From the NCBI GenBank assembly GCA_021613335.1, contig JAJTWR010000428.1, positions 331,001-395,000 of the forward strand: a stretch of DNA of 64,000 bases, given 5' to 3'. Below the pieces are notes generated by a model. That model saw nothing but the letters and a program-made list of their open reading frames with translations. It was not told the origin of the DNA and did not search any database. Source of the stretch: Whitmania pigra (Eukaryota; Annelida; Clitellata; Hirudinida; Haemopidae). Numbering within the stretch: position 1 is the stretch's first letter; every line of letters starts with the position of its first letter. Shown here one piece after another: positions 48,377-59,694 of the stretch. The position numbers and the translations under genes were made by a program.

Positions 48377-49151
48377 AACGACGTTTAGATGTTTAAAGAT
48401 TAATTTTATTAAATTTCATAAAACGCTGAATAAACTTGCGCAATATTATCTTCAAGAACTAAATGCGACAACATTAATGCTGTTAAAAGTTGCGATTATT
48501 AACTCACAAGCACATTATTGTTACTATTATATTATTATTATTATTATTATTGTTTTTTATTATTAATATTATTATTGTAATTATTAAAAAGCAAATGTGT
48601 GCAATTAGCATGTGCGGTCGATAATTAAGAGCAAATTACTTAACTCCGGTCTCTAATATCGCTACGATTCAAAACAGATTGCTGACATTGCATCCTTTAA
48701 ATGTTTAGGTTGTTTAGTACATAAAATATAGTTTAGACTTTATAATAGTAATTCTAGGTTTTTACTACGTAATGTTAATGTCATTTAGTTTGTTTGTAAC
48801 GACTGCAGAATTTAAACTAAAAATGATTTTAAATTTTTATTGAAATAATACTGTAATTGCTGTATATTATTACTCAATCCCTCTCTACTAAGTTTTACTG
48901 AATAGGTTTTTTGGGGTGATTGTTATTTGTAGCCACCATTTGAAGCCAAATAGATAACCATTTAACTGTTTTTGACAATATCTAATAAAACCACGAATAT
49001 TTTGTTATTTATTTAGGAAAATCACTTAACATCACGTCCGAATTTGTTCGAAAAAGAATTTAAGAAGCTTTATCCTAATCCTAATCCAAGAATTAAAACG
49101 TTGCCAATGGCAACCTGACCTCAACAACTCTCATTTCACAGGATTCGTCAG
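48377..49151. other. Intergenic N-O
   Basis: Shared with 58883-59694. Contains a short ATT tract (48525-48575) that is longer in unit 2 (59035-59115). No gene recognised. Confidence 0.5.
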
Positions 49152-50299
49152 TTACTTTTGAGCCAATGAATAAACATCACCCATCGGTCCAAAATAACTT
49201 GCTTGCTCTTCTTCCAATGGCTTCGAATCAGTTTTATTTGAACTCGAAAGATTTGTGGAGAAACTGAGGCTTGCGTACAACAAATCGTTTTGTCTTAAAT
49301 TGGTTTCAGCTGTTTGGACGATATGGTCACTAGGGAGTGTTTTGATGTCCTTTGTAGACATTTCGAGTTAAATTCGAATCAATTTCCAGAAACTTAGTTT
49401 CTATTGTCCACAGTTGATAGGTTCCTTAAATTATGTTGAACACAATTGCCAAATAATAAATCTAATTGTTTATGTACATTTCTACAATACATAAAAATTA
49501 TATTACCCTATATATACAAATAATATTCTCATTTTACAATTTAATTGTATTTGTCGTTATCAATGCAATGCAAATAAACAATTAGTTTTAATAGTATAGT
49601 TGATTTTTTTAAAATGTTTAGTTATACCCTCGTTAAACATTTGAGTCACGCTACTTCCTCGATAAGAAATTTCTGTTGTCGCTTTTGTAGATAGAGTTTT
49701 TTCTAAAGAAGATTGATATTTTAATATAATTCTAACCTAAAATAATTAATTAATTCAAATTACAATTCACCATTCATGCAAATCCTAGCAAATGTATGAT
49801 TGACTTCATCATCAGACAATGTGTTCCAAAAGATGCCTTGTTTTGTCGCTTTGAAATAATACATGCTTTCTTTGCCAAAGTGACTGCAGCAGGTGGAATT
49901 AGTGTTATTCCAGTTCAAATAAGTGGCTCCTGCATAATTAATTTTTAAAAAAATAAAATATTACGCAACGTCAAATATTTGAATTTGTCAACTAACTTGT
50001 GTTTGTATCTTTCCAAATGCATTCAGTTTGGTTCTGACAAGACATATTCAAAGGAACGCGATGGTTTTCGATTGATCGACTGTTTTTATTATTTGTAATT
50101 TTATTAATTACATGAAAAATATATTCATTAACGTTCTGTTGAATTTCTTCATCGTAAATTTCAAGGCTCCAATACGTTGGAGGACATGGTTCCAATTCGC
50201 GGTAATGGTTTAATTTTCCATTCCAAAAATAGCGATATCGTTTGAAAGCCTTTAGTATCATCATTGTTGAGCATGGTTGATTGATCACAATCAGGAGAA
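49152..50299 (-). pseudogene. Gene O: receptor copy lacking signal-peptide and TM exons
   Basis: Minus-strand pieces: CTLD first half 49997-50299, second half 49771-49929, stalk 49628-49702, and a second stalk fused to tail sequence (49330-49400). Compared with O', about 430 bp (59905-60334 there) is missing, which removes the TM exon and the start of the tail exon. Reading through the junction gives SNLTRNVYKGHQNTP and a stop at 49330; the old tail (LLYASL, GPMGDVYSLAQK, ending 49152) is left out of frame. Upstream, homology to O' stops exactly at the exon 2 acceptor, so the signal-peptide exon is absent. A nearby hydrophobic frame (MILLILQIDLLTSF, 50355) leads into the wrong frame. It is either dead or, with another first exon, a soluble protein. 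Confidence 0.78.
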
Positions 50300-50302
50300 C
50301 TG

Positions 50303-50712
50303 GAACTAGGTTTAGGTTCAAATGATGTTAATAAGTCTATTTGCAGGATCAACAAAATCATGCAATTCAACTCTAGCGAATGTTTTTCAATGATTCAATT
50401 TATAACTTTGCTTTTTCAAGAATTACCATACAACAACCTTTTCTTATTTAATAATTTAGTAACAACAGCAACAACAACAAAATATTAATAATAATAAATA
50501 ATTACATTCATAATAATAATTACGAGAAGATTAGTAAGGTTACTAATAAAACTAACTTTTAAATTGCTAAGTGTTTGACAATTTATTGAAATAACATTTC
50601 TATCAATAAGCTAATAAAGAAAGATTGCGACCGAACGTAATGCAATCACTTTTAACTAAACTCAACTCAAACAATCCCTGAAACGTTAGAATTCTACCAA
50701 AAATTTGCAAAA
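50303..50712. other. Spacer between duplication units
   Basis: Unique sequence with ACAACAGCAACAACAACAA and AAT-rich tracts. It is not found at the end of unit 2, and marks the junction of the tandem duplication. Confidence 0.55.
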
Positions 50713-51476
50713 TGCATGTTATTCATTGGGAAAAACAATTTTTATTTAAAGCAATATTTTGTAACACATGATAACCATTTAAAAATTGCAACGCGCACTG
50801 CCAACCGACTCATTCATAATTGTTTATTTAATAACTTGTAGCTAATGATGGATGATGATGATGGTGATGATGGTGATGATGGTGATGGTGAGGATGACGA
50901 TGACAGTGGGTGATGTGATGATGATGTTGATGATTAAGCAAGCACTAATGATTGGCTCATGCAGCAATAATATAGAAAACTATTGTCACCAATTAAAACC
51001 ACGGGACTGTTAGGGTTTGACGTGGAAAGACCAACCAACTGTTCGTGATTTGAGTTAATTAAGTAATTAAGTTAATTAATCAATTGAAAAGCAGGAAGAT
51101 ATTAATTATGAATAGGAAAATTCGCAGATGTTCGTTTACAAGTTTTACAAACAAAAGAGACGAAATGTCGAGGTTGAAGAAACGAGGCAATTTGATTTAA
51201 ACAATTTAAATATTTTATAATATATCATTATATGTTAAATATAGAACAAATTATATCATTTAATAACGTTTAAGGAAATCTTTGAAATAATTTTTTATAG
51301 AATGTTCGCATAGATTTCAAATATAAAATTTTAAAAAAATGTTTATTTTCTATTGGTCCAGTGTTGATCAATTTTATTTAGCTATTTAACTTAACATAAA
51401 TCTTTAAGTAAAATTATCAATAAAAACTTATTTTATTTTTGCAATATAACTTGAATTAAAAACAATAAAAAATGTT

Positions 51477-52968
51477 CTACGGATTTTGAACAGCCTCATA
51501 AACATCATCCATTGCTTCAACATCGAGCTCTGGCGGAGTGTCGAACGATTTCACATCGGTTCTTATGCTGCTGATCAATTTTTGAACCGTGAAGTTAATG
51601 TCACTTAAATGCACAAAATAATTTCTAATTTAATTAAAGTAAATAAAAATACCTTTTCTTTTTTTTCAAAGCAAAATAAATAATAATTCCCAAAATGATG
51701 AGAGTAATAACATGACTTGTTAACAGGAGAATGATGTAAAATTTCATTCCAAGATCTGTTCCTACAAAATTTAATGAACTTCAACATTTGGTATAGAGTT
51801 TCATCTAGTAACGTAATGCAATATGACTACATTACATTTTTAAATTTTTAAATTAATATGACTATATTACATTTATTAAATCATAATTTTCTCGATGCAA
51901 AATTTCTTGCAATTAAATTGTATCCAACCTTTGACGGAATCTGTTCCAGCTCCAGTTCCTTGCACATCTAGAAAATAAATGGTAAAGATTTAAAAGCGAT
52001 TGATTAATTAAAAATAAAATATTATTAATTTATTTTATTATATATATGTTGTTGCAGATCAAAAAGTTTTAAATTTTACCCGTCATGCATACTTTTCCAC
52101 AATAGTGATATAAACTGTCCATATGTAGCCATTTGTTGCCTGTATTTGAAGCTTGAAAATAATAAACACCAGAACCTGGAGTTGCATCAGACGTTCCCCA
52201 ATTGAAGTACTGAGCCTCTGCAAAGTTAAAATTATTCTCGTGGTTTTCAAAAATTATGAAGATTTTGTTTTACAACTCTTATAAAAAACTAAATTTATTA
52301 AAACCAACTTTCATTTGCGAGAGGATTCTTTAGGAGTATAATAAAAGCCAAAAAACGTTTTGTAAAATGCGAAAACAATTGTAATATATAATTTAATTAC
52401 AATGTTATTGTTTGAACAATTTATTAGTTTTACAAAATAAGACACAATTAAAAACTTACTTTTAATGTTTTTATTCCATATGCAATTGTATCTACTTAGG
52501 CACTTAATATTCAATGGAACACAATAACTTTTGATGGAAGGGGTATTTGGAATCAGCAGAGAAATGAATTCGTCAACTTCCTTTTGAACTTCATCATTGT
52601 AAATCTCAAGAGTCCAATATCCATCAGGACATGGTTCTAACAAGTAGTAATGGATTGCTTTTCCATTCCAAAAGTAACAATAAAAATGATAACATTTTGT
52701 GAAATTATTCAATGATTGAATATTTTCAATAAATAATGCTGAAAAAAAAACATTTTATGAATAAAATTATCATCCACAACTCATTTTATCGTTGATTCAA
52801 TTTATTCTTCTGAATTATTAATATTATTTATTGTTTATGTAATGCAAAATGCAATGGTTCATTGACACCATCTTGTCTTAGACAAAATTCACTGGAAATA
52901 AATATTTTAAATTAATTTTCATTTGAAAATTACTAACCAGAAATGAGGAATATTAATATCTTGAACAT
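51477..52968 (-). CDS. Gene L': copy of L whose tail has lost its ITIMs
   Basis: Minus-strand exons: 52938-52968, 52460-52738, 52080-52217, 51929-51967, 51653-51761, 51477-51570 (229 aa). Head as in L: CYHFYCYFWNGK, EPCPDGYWTLEIYNDE, YCVPLNIKC, then AQYFNWGTS and GKVCM. The stalk is one Gly-Thr pair shorter than in L. In the tail, an in-frame deletion joins LDVEA directly to MDDVYEAVQNP, removing both ITIMs and TIYLGP. The acceptor used by L (CTTCAG|GG) reads CTTCACGG here; a new in-frame acceptor, GATCAG|C at 51571, is created by a nearby change and would restore splicing. The result is a receptor with an intact head and TM but no ITIM. Splice use is inferred. Confidence 0.78.
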
Positions 52969-53800
52969 ATTAAATTCTGTTCAGCCACTTCTCCCGTGTT
53001 AAATCCACATTTATAAAGACATGCGTTCTCAATACTTGCTTGCGTTTGGCAATCTTTTCTTAGTAAAATGCATATAACTACGCAACTAAATAACAGTGTA
53101 ACTTAACTTAAGTGCACATTTATTCTTCATCTGTAACATCACCAATACGGTTAATATTCGAAAAATAATTGCAACGAAGTAATTTTCTTAATCGTCTGCT
53201 TAGAATCAAAAAAGAGGAAGTAGAAAGAGCTTGCAATCATTTAAGGGTATTTCCAGCAATAATTGCTTAAAGCCGCTTCGGGTAAATTTGTAACAGAAAT
53301 GTTCATCTGCGTTGTAATAATTACGCTTAATGACATGTTGGTTTGCTTTTATGAGTTTACAATTTTTAGAAATTTATTAGTAATTGATGCAATGATGTAG
53401 GCGTTTGATGCAATTTTATTTAGATATTTTATTTAAATATATTTAATCAATAACTTGAAACACTTACAAATTCAAGTGGATGTTTTAAACAAATCAATAA
53501 ACTGACAACTTAATTCATTTTCGTGTAATTTCTAAACAGAGCTTAATTGCTTTTAGAGAAACAGTCAAATTTGCATTGCAAACTTTAATACTTGTAGTTT
53601 ATTATTTAATAAATCTTAATTATTACAAGGAAGTTTGAAATCGCAATCATATCAATTGAAGGAAAACAATTAAAACTAAAATTTTAATTTTAACTCCTAA
53701 AACACAAAGAAAAATCAGTATTTTAAATGTCTGATGAAAAAGCCCATGTCAGAAAACTATTAATGCGACAATAATTATCACTAATGTCTAAAAGATCAGT
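52969..53800. other. Intergenic L'-M'
   Basis: Near-identical to 42375-43207, with AAAGAGGAAGTAGAAAG at about 53211. No gene recognised. Confidence 0.5.
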
Positions 53801-55889
53801 TCAGCTTTTTTGAACCCTTGCGTAGACATCTCCCATTGGTCCAAAATAATTAGTTTTTTGTTCTTCCATTGGTTTTGAATCCTTTTGTTGAATTTTCGAA
53901 ATATTCGTGGACCAGTTGAGGTCAGCATACTGCATTGACGTCTGGTTTTGGTAATTATCGTCTGCTGCTTTGGGTAGCTCGGCATAAATGGTTTTCCCGC
54001 TTTCATTTGAGAAATGTTGCGCAATTTTATTATTTATTGACGTGGTAGTTGATGGTGATAGTGACGACATCGCACCATTCTGTAATCTTCTGAAAATATA
54101 TTGATTCTCATATTAAAAAACATTATTACAATTAAGATATAATTTTATTTTATTTTTTGTTTCAATTTACATTACAAATGAATTAAAAATGTAACATCAA
54201 ACTAAACATATATAAGCTTAAATTTTTATGACATTATGACATTACATGACCTTTTCCTGCAAACAACAAAAACAACAACTCCCATCAGTATAACAAGAAC
54301 CACTCCAACAACTGCCAATGCTATTGTCACGTATAAGTTGCCTCCAATAGCTAAATATGGTTTAAAATAAATTATATTTAAAGGTTGAGAATAAATTGAA
54401 AAATAAACAAATATGTAGCTCATTCAATCAAAAAGTTTCAAATATTTCTTTTACCAGCAACAATGAAATTAATGTCATTTATAGCATATTACTGAGCACT
54501 TTAAAGGGAACTATGTTTTGTATAAAATGTTGTTCAATGGTTGCATGTATTGTCTGAAATTTGAGTCCTTTACAATTCTGTTCGGCAGTGCAACGAACTT
54601 TGGACAAATTTCAACTATTAGTAACAATTATTATAATATTAAAGTAAACATTATTAGTGATTGGATGATTTTTATTTATTAATGATACTTACAACGATTA
54701 ATTTTTAATTTGTTGATTTATTAATTAAATGTGTTTCAGAAAATATTTAGTTTATTTTAAAAACGTTATTATAAACAACTTGGATGAGGCGTGGTTTTCT
54801 TGACGGTCTGATGAACTGTGGAGAGAGTAGTTGTGGCAATTTTGTTTTCTTGAAACATTCAAAAACAAATATTGTTAAGTATTTGCATGCAATTATGTTC
54901 ATTTTTAATAAATAAATGCAATATTAATAAGATACAAAACATCAATGTTTCCCCTAACAATTAAAAATCAGTCATACCTTTCATGCAAAATTTAGCATAA
55001 GGATGTTCAATATTTTTTCCATCCCTGCTCCATTTATTTACTTCACTTAATGTGTTTGCTCGAAAATAATAAACATAATTTTCTCCATTCCTATCAAAAT
55101 CTGTTTCCCAGTTGAAATGCGTGGCTGCTGCATAATTAAAGAGTTTCATTTATATTAATGAGATATTAAAATGATTGTAATCAATTAAATAAGATTAAGT
55201 TAAGCAAGTTAAAAACAAATAATTCCATTTTAATTAATAATTTGTAGGTAATAAAAGATTATTAATGTAATTTGTTTGTTAAATCTATGTTATTAAATTA
55301 AAAGTTCAAACATTTTAAAGCTAAATAAATAACAATTTAAAGTGTTTCTGCAGCATATTAAATCTAATTTGCCTACTTTTATTTTTGTGCTTCCAAGTGC
55401 ATGTTGTTGAATTTATGCAAGAAAGATTCAACGGGACGAAATAACCGAAGATTTTTGTGCCGCTATTTTGAATCATTGAAATAAATTTAGTAACTTCATC
55501 TTGGACTGTTTTATTGTAAATTTCAAGAGTCCAATGTTCTTTAGGGCATGGTTTTGATAGCTCTTTGTACGAAGGATTTCGATTCCAAAAATAACAATAG
55601 CTTGGAAAACATTGTGAAAAGTTTGTTGCTGTGGCTGAATGGTTGATTTCAATCCAACTAACTAAAATTTATTATTTTGATTAAGTTTCATAGCAACATT
55701 TAATTCAATTTCTATACAAAAAAAATTAACTTCCAAGTTATATTTGATTTTTTTAAACCAATTTCATAGATGTTAAAATTGAAACAGTTTAAAACTTCAA
55801 ACTGCGATAAATTAACGTGAGAAAATTATATGTTCTCCTATTTATAGCTGGTACTAACGAATAATGAAGCTGAATATTAATCCCTTCAT
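53801..55889 (-). CDS. Gene M': one-CTLD receptor, copy of M with diverged head
   Basis: Minus-strand exons: 55859-55889, 55377-55661, 54978-55127, 54780-54848, 54251-54350, 53801-54089 (307 aa). Signal peptide MKGLIFSFIILSWIEI. CTLD: QCFPSYCYFWNRN, KPCPKEHWTLEIYNK, FVPLNLSC and CTWKHKN, then ATHFNWET and KFCMK. The stalk is Thr-rich (IATTTLSTVHQTVKKTTP). The TM ends VVFVVCRKR. The tail from KIAQHFSNE onward is almost identical to M (KTIYAELP, MQYADLNW, GPMGDVYARVQKS), while its first 25 residues differ. Head and stalk have diverged much more from M than the distal tail has, suggesting conversion or constraint at the tail and change at the head. Confidence 0.84.
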
Positions 55890-57046
55890 CGTGGCAACAA
55901 TCAAAACAACCTGAGAATACAAAGTATTTCTTAATGCATTTGTCGCAGTAAATATTCAAGTCCTTAAAAATTGCAGTTGTTTACTTCGCATAAGGAAGTG
56001 AAAGTAGCGCTTATTCAGAAATATTATCCAATTTTAATTGGGCTGAGCTATAGCTGCAGAGACTACTACTATGATCAGGCAACTCGGTAATAAATTATAC
56101 CATATTTTTAATCGGTTTAATTCTCAACAAATACTTTAAATATGCCTCATAATTACTGTCTTAATTGAAGATGAACATACTTCTCGGTGAACCATTATTG
56201 TGGAAGGATATTATATAAAATAAAATATAAAATAATTAACACCATTTAATAATCAGAAGAACATTTAAAATTAAAAATTAATTTAAGATAAAAATAATAT
56301 TATTCAATGGGTATTTAATTCACATCTATTTACATAAAACGTAATTAATTATCTAGAACATCATGTTCAACATTTGCTGACAAAACAGCAATTACAGCCT
56401 CAACATGAGAACGAGAGAATGGTTTTAAAGCAATTAAGTGACGAATTATTTCAACCTTCATGTACTTTCCAAACAGATTCTGGTTATGTTTGAGAGAGAA
56501 TCAACGAACAAGTGGCTTAAGAATATAAGTTTATTACGTGAATAATAATTAGTTAATTAATTAGTAATTAGGCCACGTTTATTAAAATTTAAACTAGTAA
56601 ATTAGGGTTGTGGCTGGAGTTTGGGACAACGCTTGCGTTCTGAGTACAGACTTCTAATTCCTCTTATTATTACCCAATGCTTATTGAAACGCAATGAATG
56701 AGTAGAAGAAGGTCAGGATTATTAAAACTAATTTCTTACAGTTTCCCAACAATTACAATTTCTAGGTAATTCTGAATGTTCAGAAATTCTACGAATAAAA
56801 AGTGTAAGGCAGGATAAATTTGTATTACAACGTGTAATATAAGTGTCAAGTTATAATATAAGTTATGAATTATAATAAAAATTTTGAATTGTTACACAAG
56901 TTATATCATGTAATATCATATAGAAATAAATAAAATCGAAACTTGATGACAAATTTTATAGCATTCATTTTCTTTTGAGTTTGCAAGACATTCAAATAAA
57001 GTTAAAAAATATATTAATTGACATTTAAATAAAGATAAAACTTATA
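55890..57046. other. Intergenic M'-N'
   Basis: Counterpart of 45357-46561. The GGAAGTGAAAGTAGCG block is at 55994, closer to the start codon than in M because of a deletion. No gene recognised. Confidence 0.5.
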
Positions 57047-58882
57047 TCAATTGACATTCAAATAAAGAGATCCAAAGGTGTCAGGACTCCCAACAATTTC
57101 ACAGGATTCCTCTCGAAACATTCGCAAATGGTAACATTTAGTGTTTTCGTAATGCCTCAGGTCCTGGTATTCACTAGATGTCGCTCTGTTAGCTCTGTTC
57201 AGGTGAGTGTAATTTGAGTTTTCATTGACAACCTGTTCAAGATTTGGAACAGTCGAAGGATGAGGGTCGGAGGAGTTACCACTGGAGTTTCTTTTTAGTA
57301 TGTGTGGGAAAATGTCAAAATATTATTTAAAATCGGATTTAAATGAAAAATAACATGATTAATGAATGATTGTTAAAATATTATAAATGTCAATTTTGTA
57401 AAATACTTCTTTTTTAACAAACCTCTTTTTTCTTCTCATAAAATAAAATATGACGCCAAAAGTAAATGAAACCGTGATAAGAATAATTCCGATAATTGTC
57501 CACAAATTAATGGGATGTTTGTTCCATTGAGCTAAATTAAAATTAAATCTTTAATTTTTTAATATTTTATTTTAATATTATTTTTTTATACATCTTTTTA
57601 AGCCAGTAGCATTTCTCGAATATTTTAAAAGTAATCAGACTCAAATAGCATTTGAAATTTTAAACACAAAAGTAAAATTTACTTAAATTGAAAGCAATTT
57701 CCGTTGTCTGGTCTATTTTAATATTTCCTACAACATGTATGTAATAACATAAATTATTTGTTAAAACTGTATGGATTGGAAGAAAAAGTTGAAGTAAATT
57801 TAATTGTTAATGACAATTTGAACACTTTATTTATTGGTTAATTGGTGATTCTGCAAATAATAATGTTCATTTTAACATTATATTTTTTATACCTCTTTTT
57901 TTGCCAGTAGCATTTTTTAAATATTTTAAAAGTAATAGAACATTTGAAACTTTAAAAACAAAAGTAAGATTTACTTAAATTGGTAACAATTTCCGTTGTT
58001 TGGTCTAGTTCAATATTTTCTACAAAAAATTGATTATTTGTATAACTGTAAATTGTTGATTGTTAAATAATTATGTGGTAAGTTAGTCTTACTTCTCATA
58101 CACAATTTGGCATAAGTTGCATTTGTAGTTTTATCAGTTGCCTTCCATGTGCTTTGAGGAAATTGCAGGTAATAAATGTCATGTGCCCTGTTCCATTCAA
58201 TATCGTTGTCCCAGTTGAGATACCAAGCTACTGTTTAATTGAAGAACAATTAAAGTGGTTTCTGAATATTAATGAGATTTAAAATATCCACAGTCCCAGT
58301 TTTACAATTGCAAGTAATTTAAACAAATTAGAAAAACAAAATGTCATTTATCAGTTGATAATTTGCAAACAATAAAATACTATTATCGGTAGTCAATTTT
58401 ATTCAATTTTAGTATGTGTAAAGTAAATACCATACTTTGATTGTTGTGCTTCCAAATGCAATATGTTGAATTTTTGCAAAAAAGATTCAACGGGACGTTA
58501 ATAACTTTGTTTCTTTTGCTGGTTACGTGATACCAACGTTTCAAAAATAATAGGACCATAATTTGAATTCGTTCGTTGTAAATCTCGAGATCCCAATAAG
58601 GCTTAGGACATGACTGTAACTCGTCGTAATACGTTGTAATTTCATCCCATAAATAGCAATGAATTTGATGACATTCAGAATATAGCCTTTTTCCGATTGA
58701 ATGACTGATTGAAATCAGTATAACTGAAATCATCGATTACTACTTCGTTATAAATTATTAAATATTTTTTATAAATAACTTTATTAAAACAAATTTTAGG
58801 TTAACGTTATTTTGTTGTAATTTAAATATATAAAACATAAAAAGTTCTTACCGGCATTAATAAATGTTACTTTCCTTAACAT
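57047..58882 (-). CDS. Gene N': one-CTLD receptor, copy of N with two ITIMs
   Basis: Minus-strand exons: 58852-58882, 58436-58723, 58093-58230, 57975-58019, 57683-57727, 57423-57531, 57047-57290 (299 aa). Introns, stalk exons, TM and most of the tail are nearly identical to N, including SNYTHL and SEYQDL. The tail end differs slightly (SLYLNVN for SLYWNVN, CEIVGSPD for CEDAGSSD). The first CTLD exon differs in a tight patch: QIMVLLFLKRWYHV replaces QNNVLSYLKYLNRV, and NLFCKN replaces NLSCRN. Those changes lie between LEIYNER and TSKRNKV, where flanking sequence is unchanged. Confidence 0.85.
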
Positions 58883-59041
58883 AACGACGTTTAGATGTTT
58901 AAAGATTAATTTTATTAAATTTCATAAAACGCTGAATAAACTTGCGCAATATTATCTTCAAGAACTAAATGCGACAACATTAATGCTGTTAAAAGTTGCG
59001 ATTATTAACTCACAAGCACATTATTGTTACTAGTATTATTA

Positions 59042-59091
<50 letters not shown>

Positions 59092-59694
59092 ATTATTAAT
59101 ATTATTATTATTATTGTAATTATTGTAATTATTAAAAAGCAAATGTCTTCATTTAGCATGTGCGGTCGATAATTAAGAGCAAATTACTTAACTCCGGTCT
59201 CTAATTTCGCTACGATTCAAAACAGATTGCAGACATTGCATCCTTTAAATGTTTAGGTTGTTTAGTACATAAAATATAGTTTAGACTTTATAATAGTAAT
59301 TCTAGGTTTTTAGTACGTAATATTAATGTCATTTAGTTTGTTTGTAACGACTGCAGAATTTAAACTAAAAATGATTTTAAATTTTTATTGAAATAATACT
59401 GTAATTGCTGTATATTATTACTCAATCTACTAAGTTTTACTGAATAGGTTTTTTTTGGGTGATTGTTATTTGTAGCCACCATTTGAAGCCAAATAGATAA
59501 CCATTTAACTGTTTTTGACAATATCTAATAAAACCACGAATATTTTGTTATTTATTTAGGAAAATCACTTAACATCACGTCCGAATTTGTTCGAAAAAGA
59601 ATTTAAGAAGCTTTATCCGAATCGTAATCCAAGAATTAAAGCGTTGCCAATGGCAACCTGCCCTCAACAACTCTCATTTCACAGGATTCGTCAG
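58883..59694. other. Intergenic N'-O' with ATT tract
   Basis: Counterpart of 48377-49151. The ATT tract at about 59035-59115 has expanded relative to unit 1. No gene recognised. Confidence 0.5.

Larger units (their letters stand above)
40019..50302. repeat. Tandem duplication unit 1 (genes L, M, N, O)
   Basis: It aligns with 50713-61256 throughout: same gene order, strand and intergenic sequence, from a shared TGTTATTCATTGG (40020 and 50715) to a shared TTCTCCTGATTGTGATC at the intron 1-exon 2 boundary of gene O. Similarity is near-complete in some parts (46.6-47.9 kb) and patchy in others. A 410-bp spacer (50303-50712) separates the copies. Confidence 0.88.

Noticed and set aside
50161..50370. 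ORF with a signal-like start MILLILQIDLLTSF upstream of gene O
   Set aside because: It runs into the CTLD exon in the wrong frame and lies outside the duplicated block, so it is not the O signal peptide.
52311..52459. Extended frame after the L' CTLD exon (read-through past the donor)
   Set aside because: The GTAAGT donor at 52459 and homology with L show that the coding part ends at 52460.
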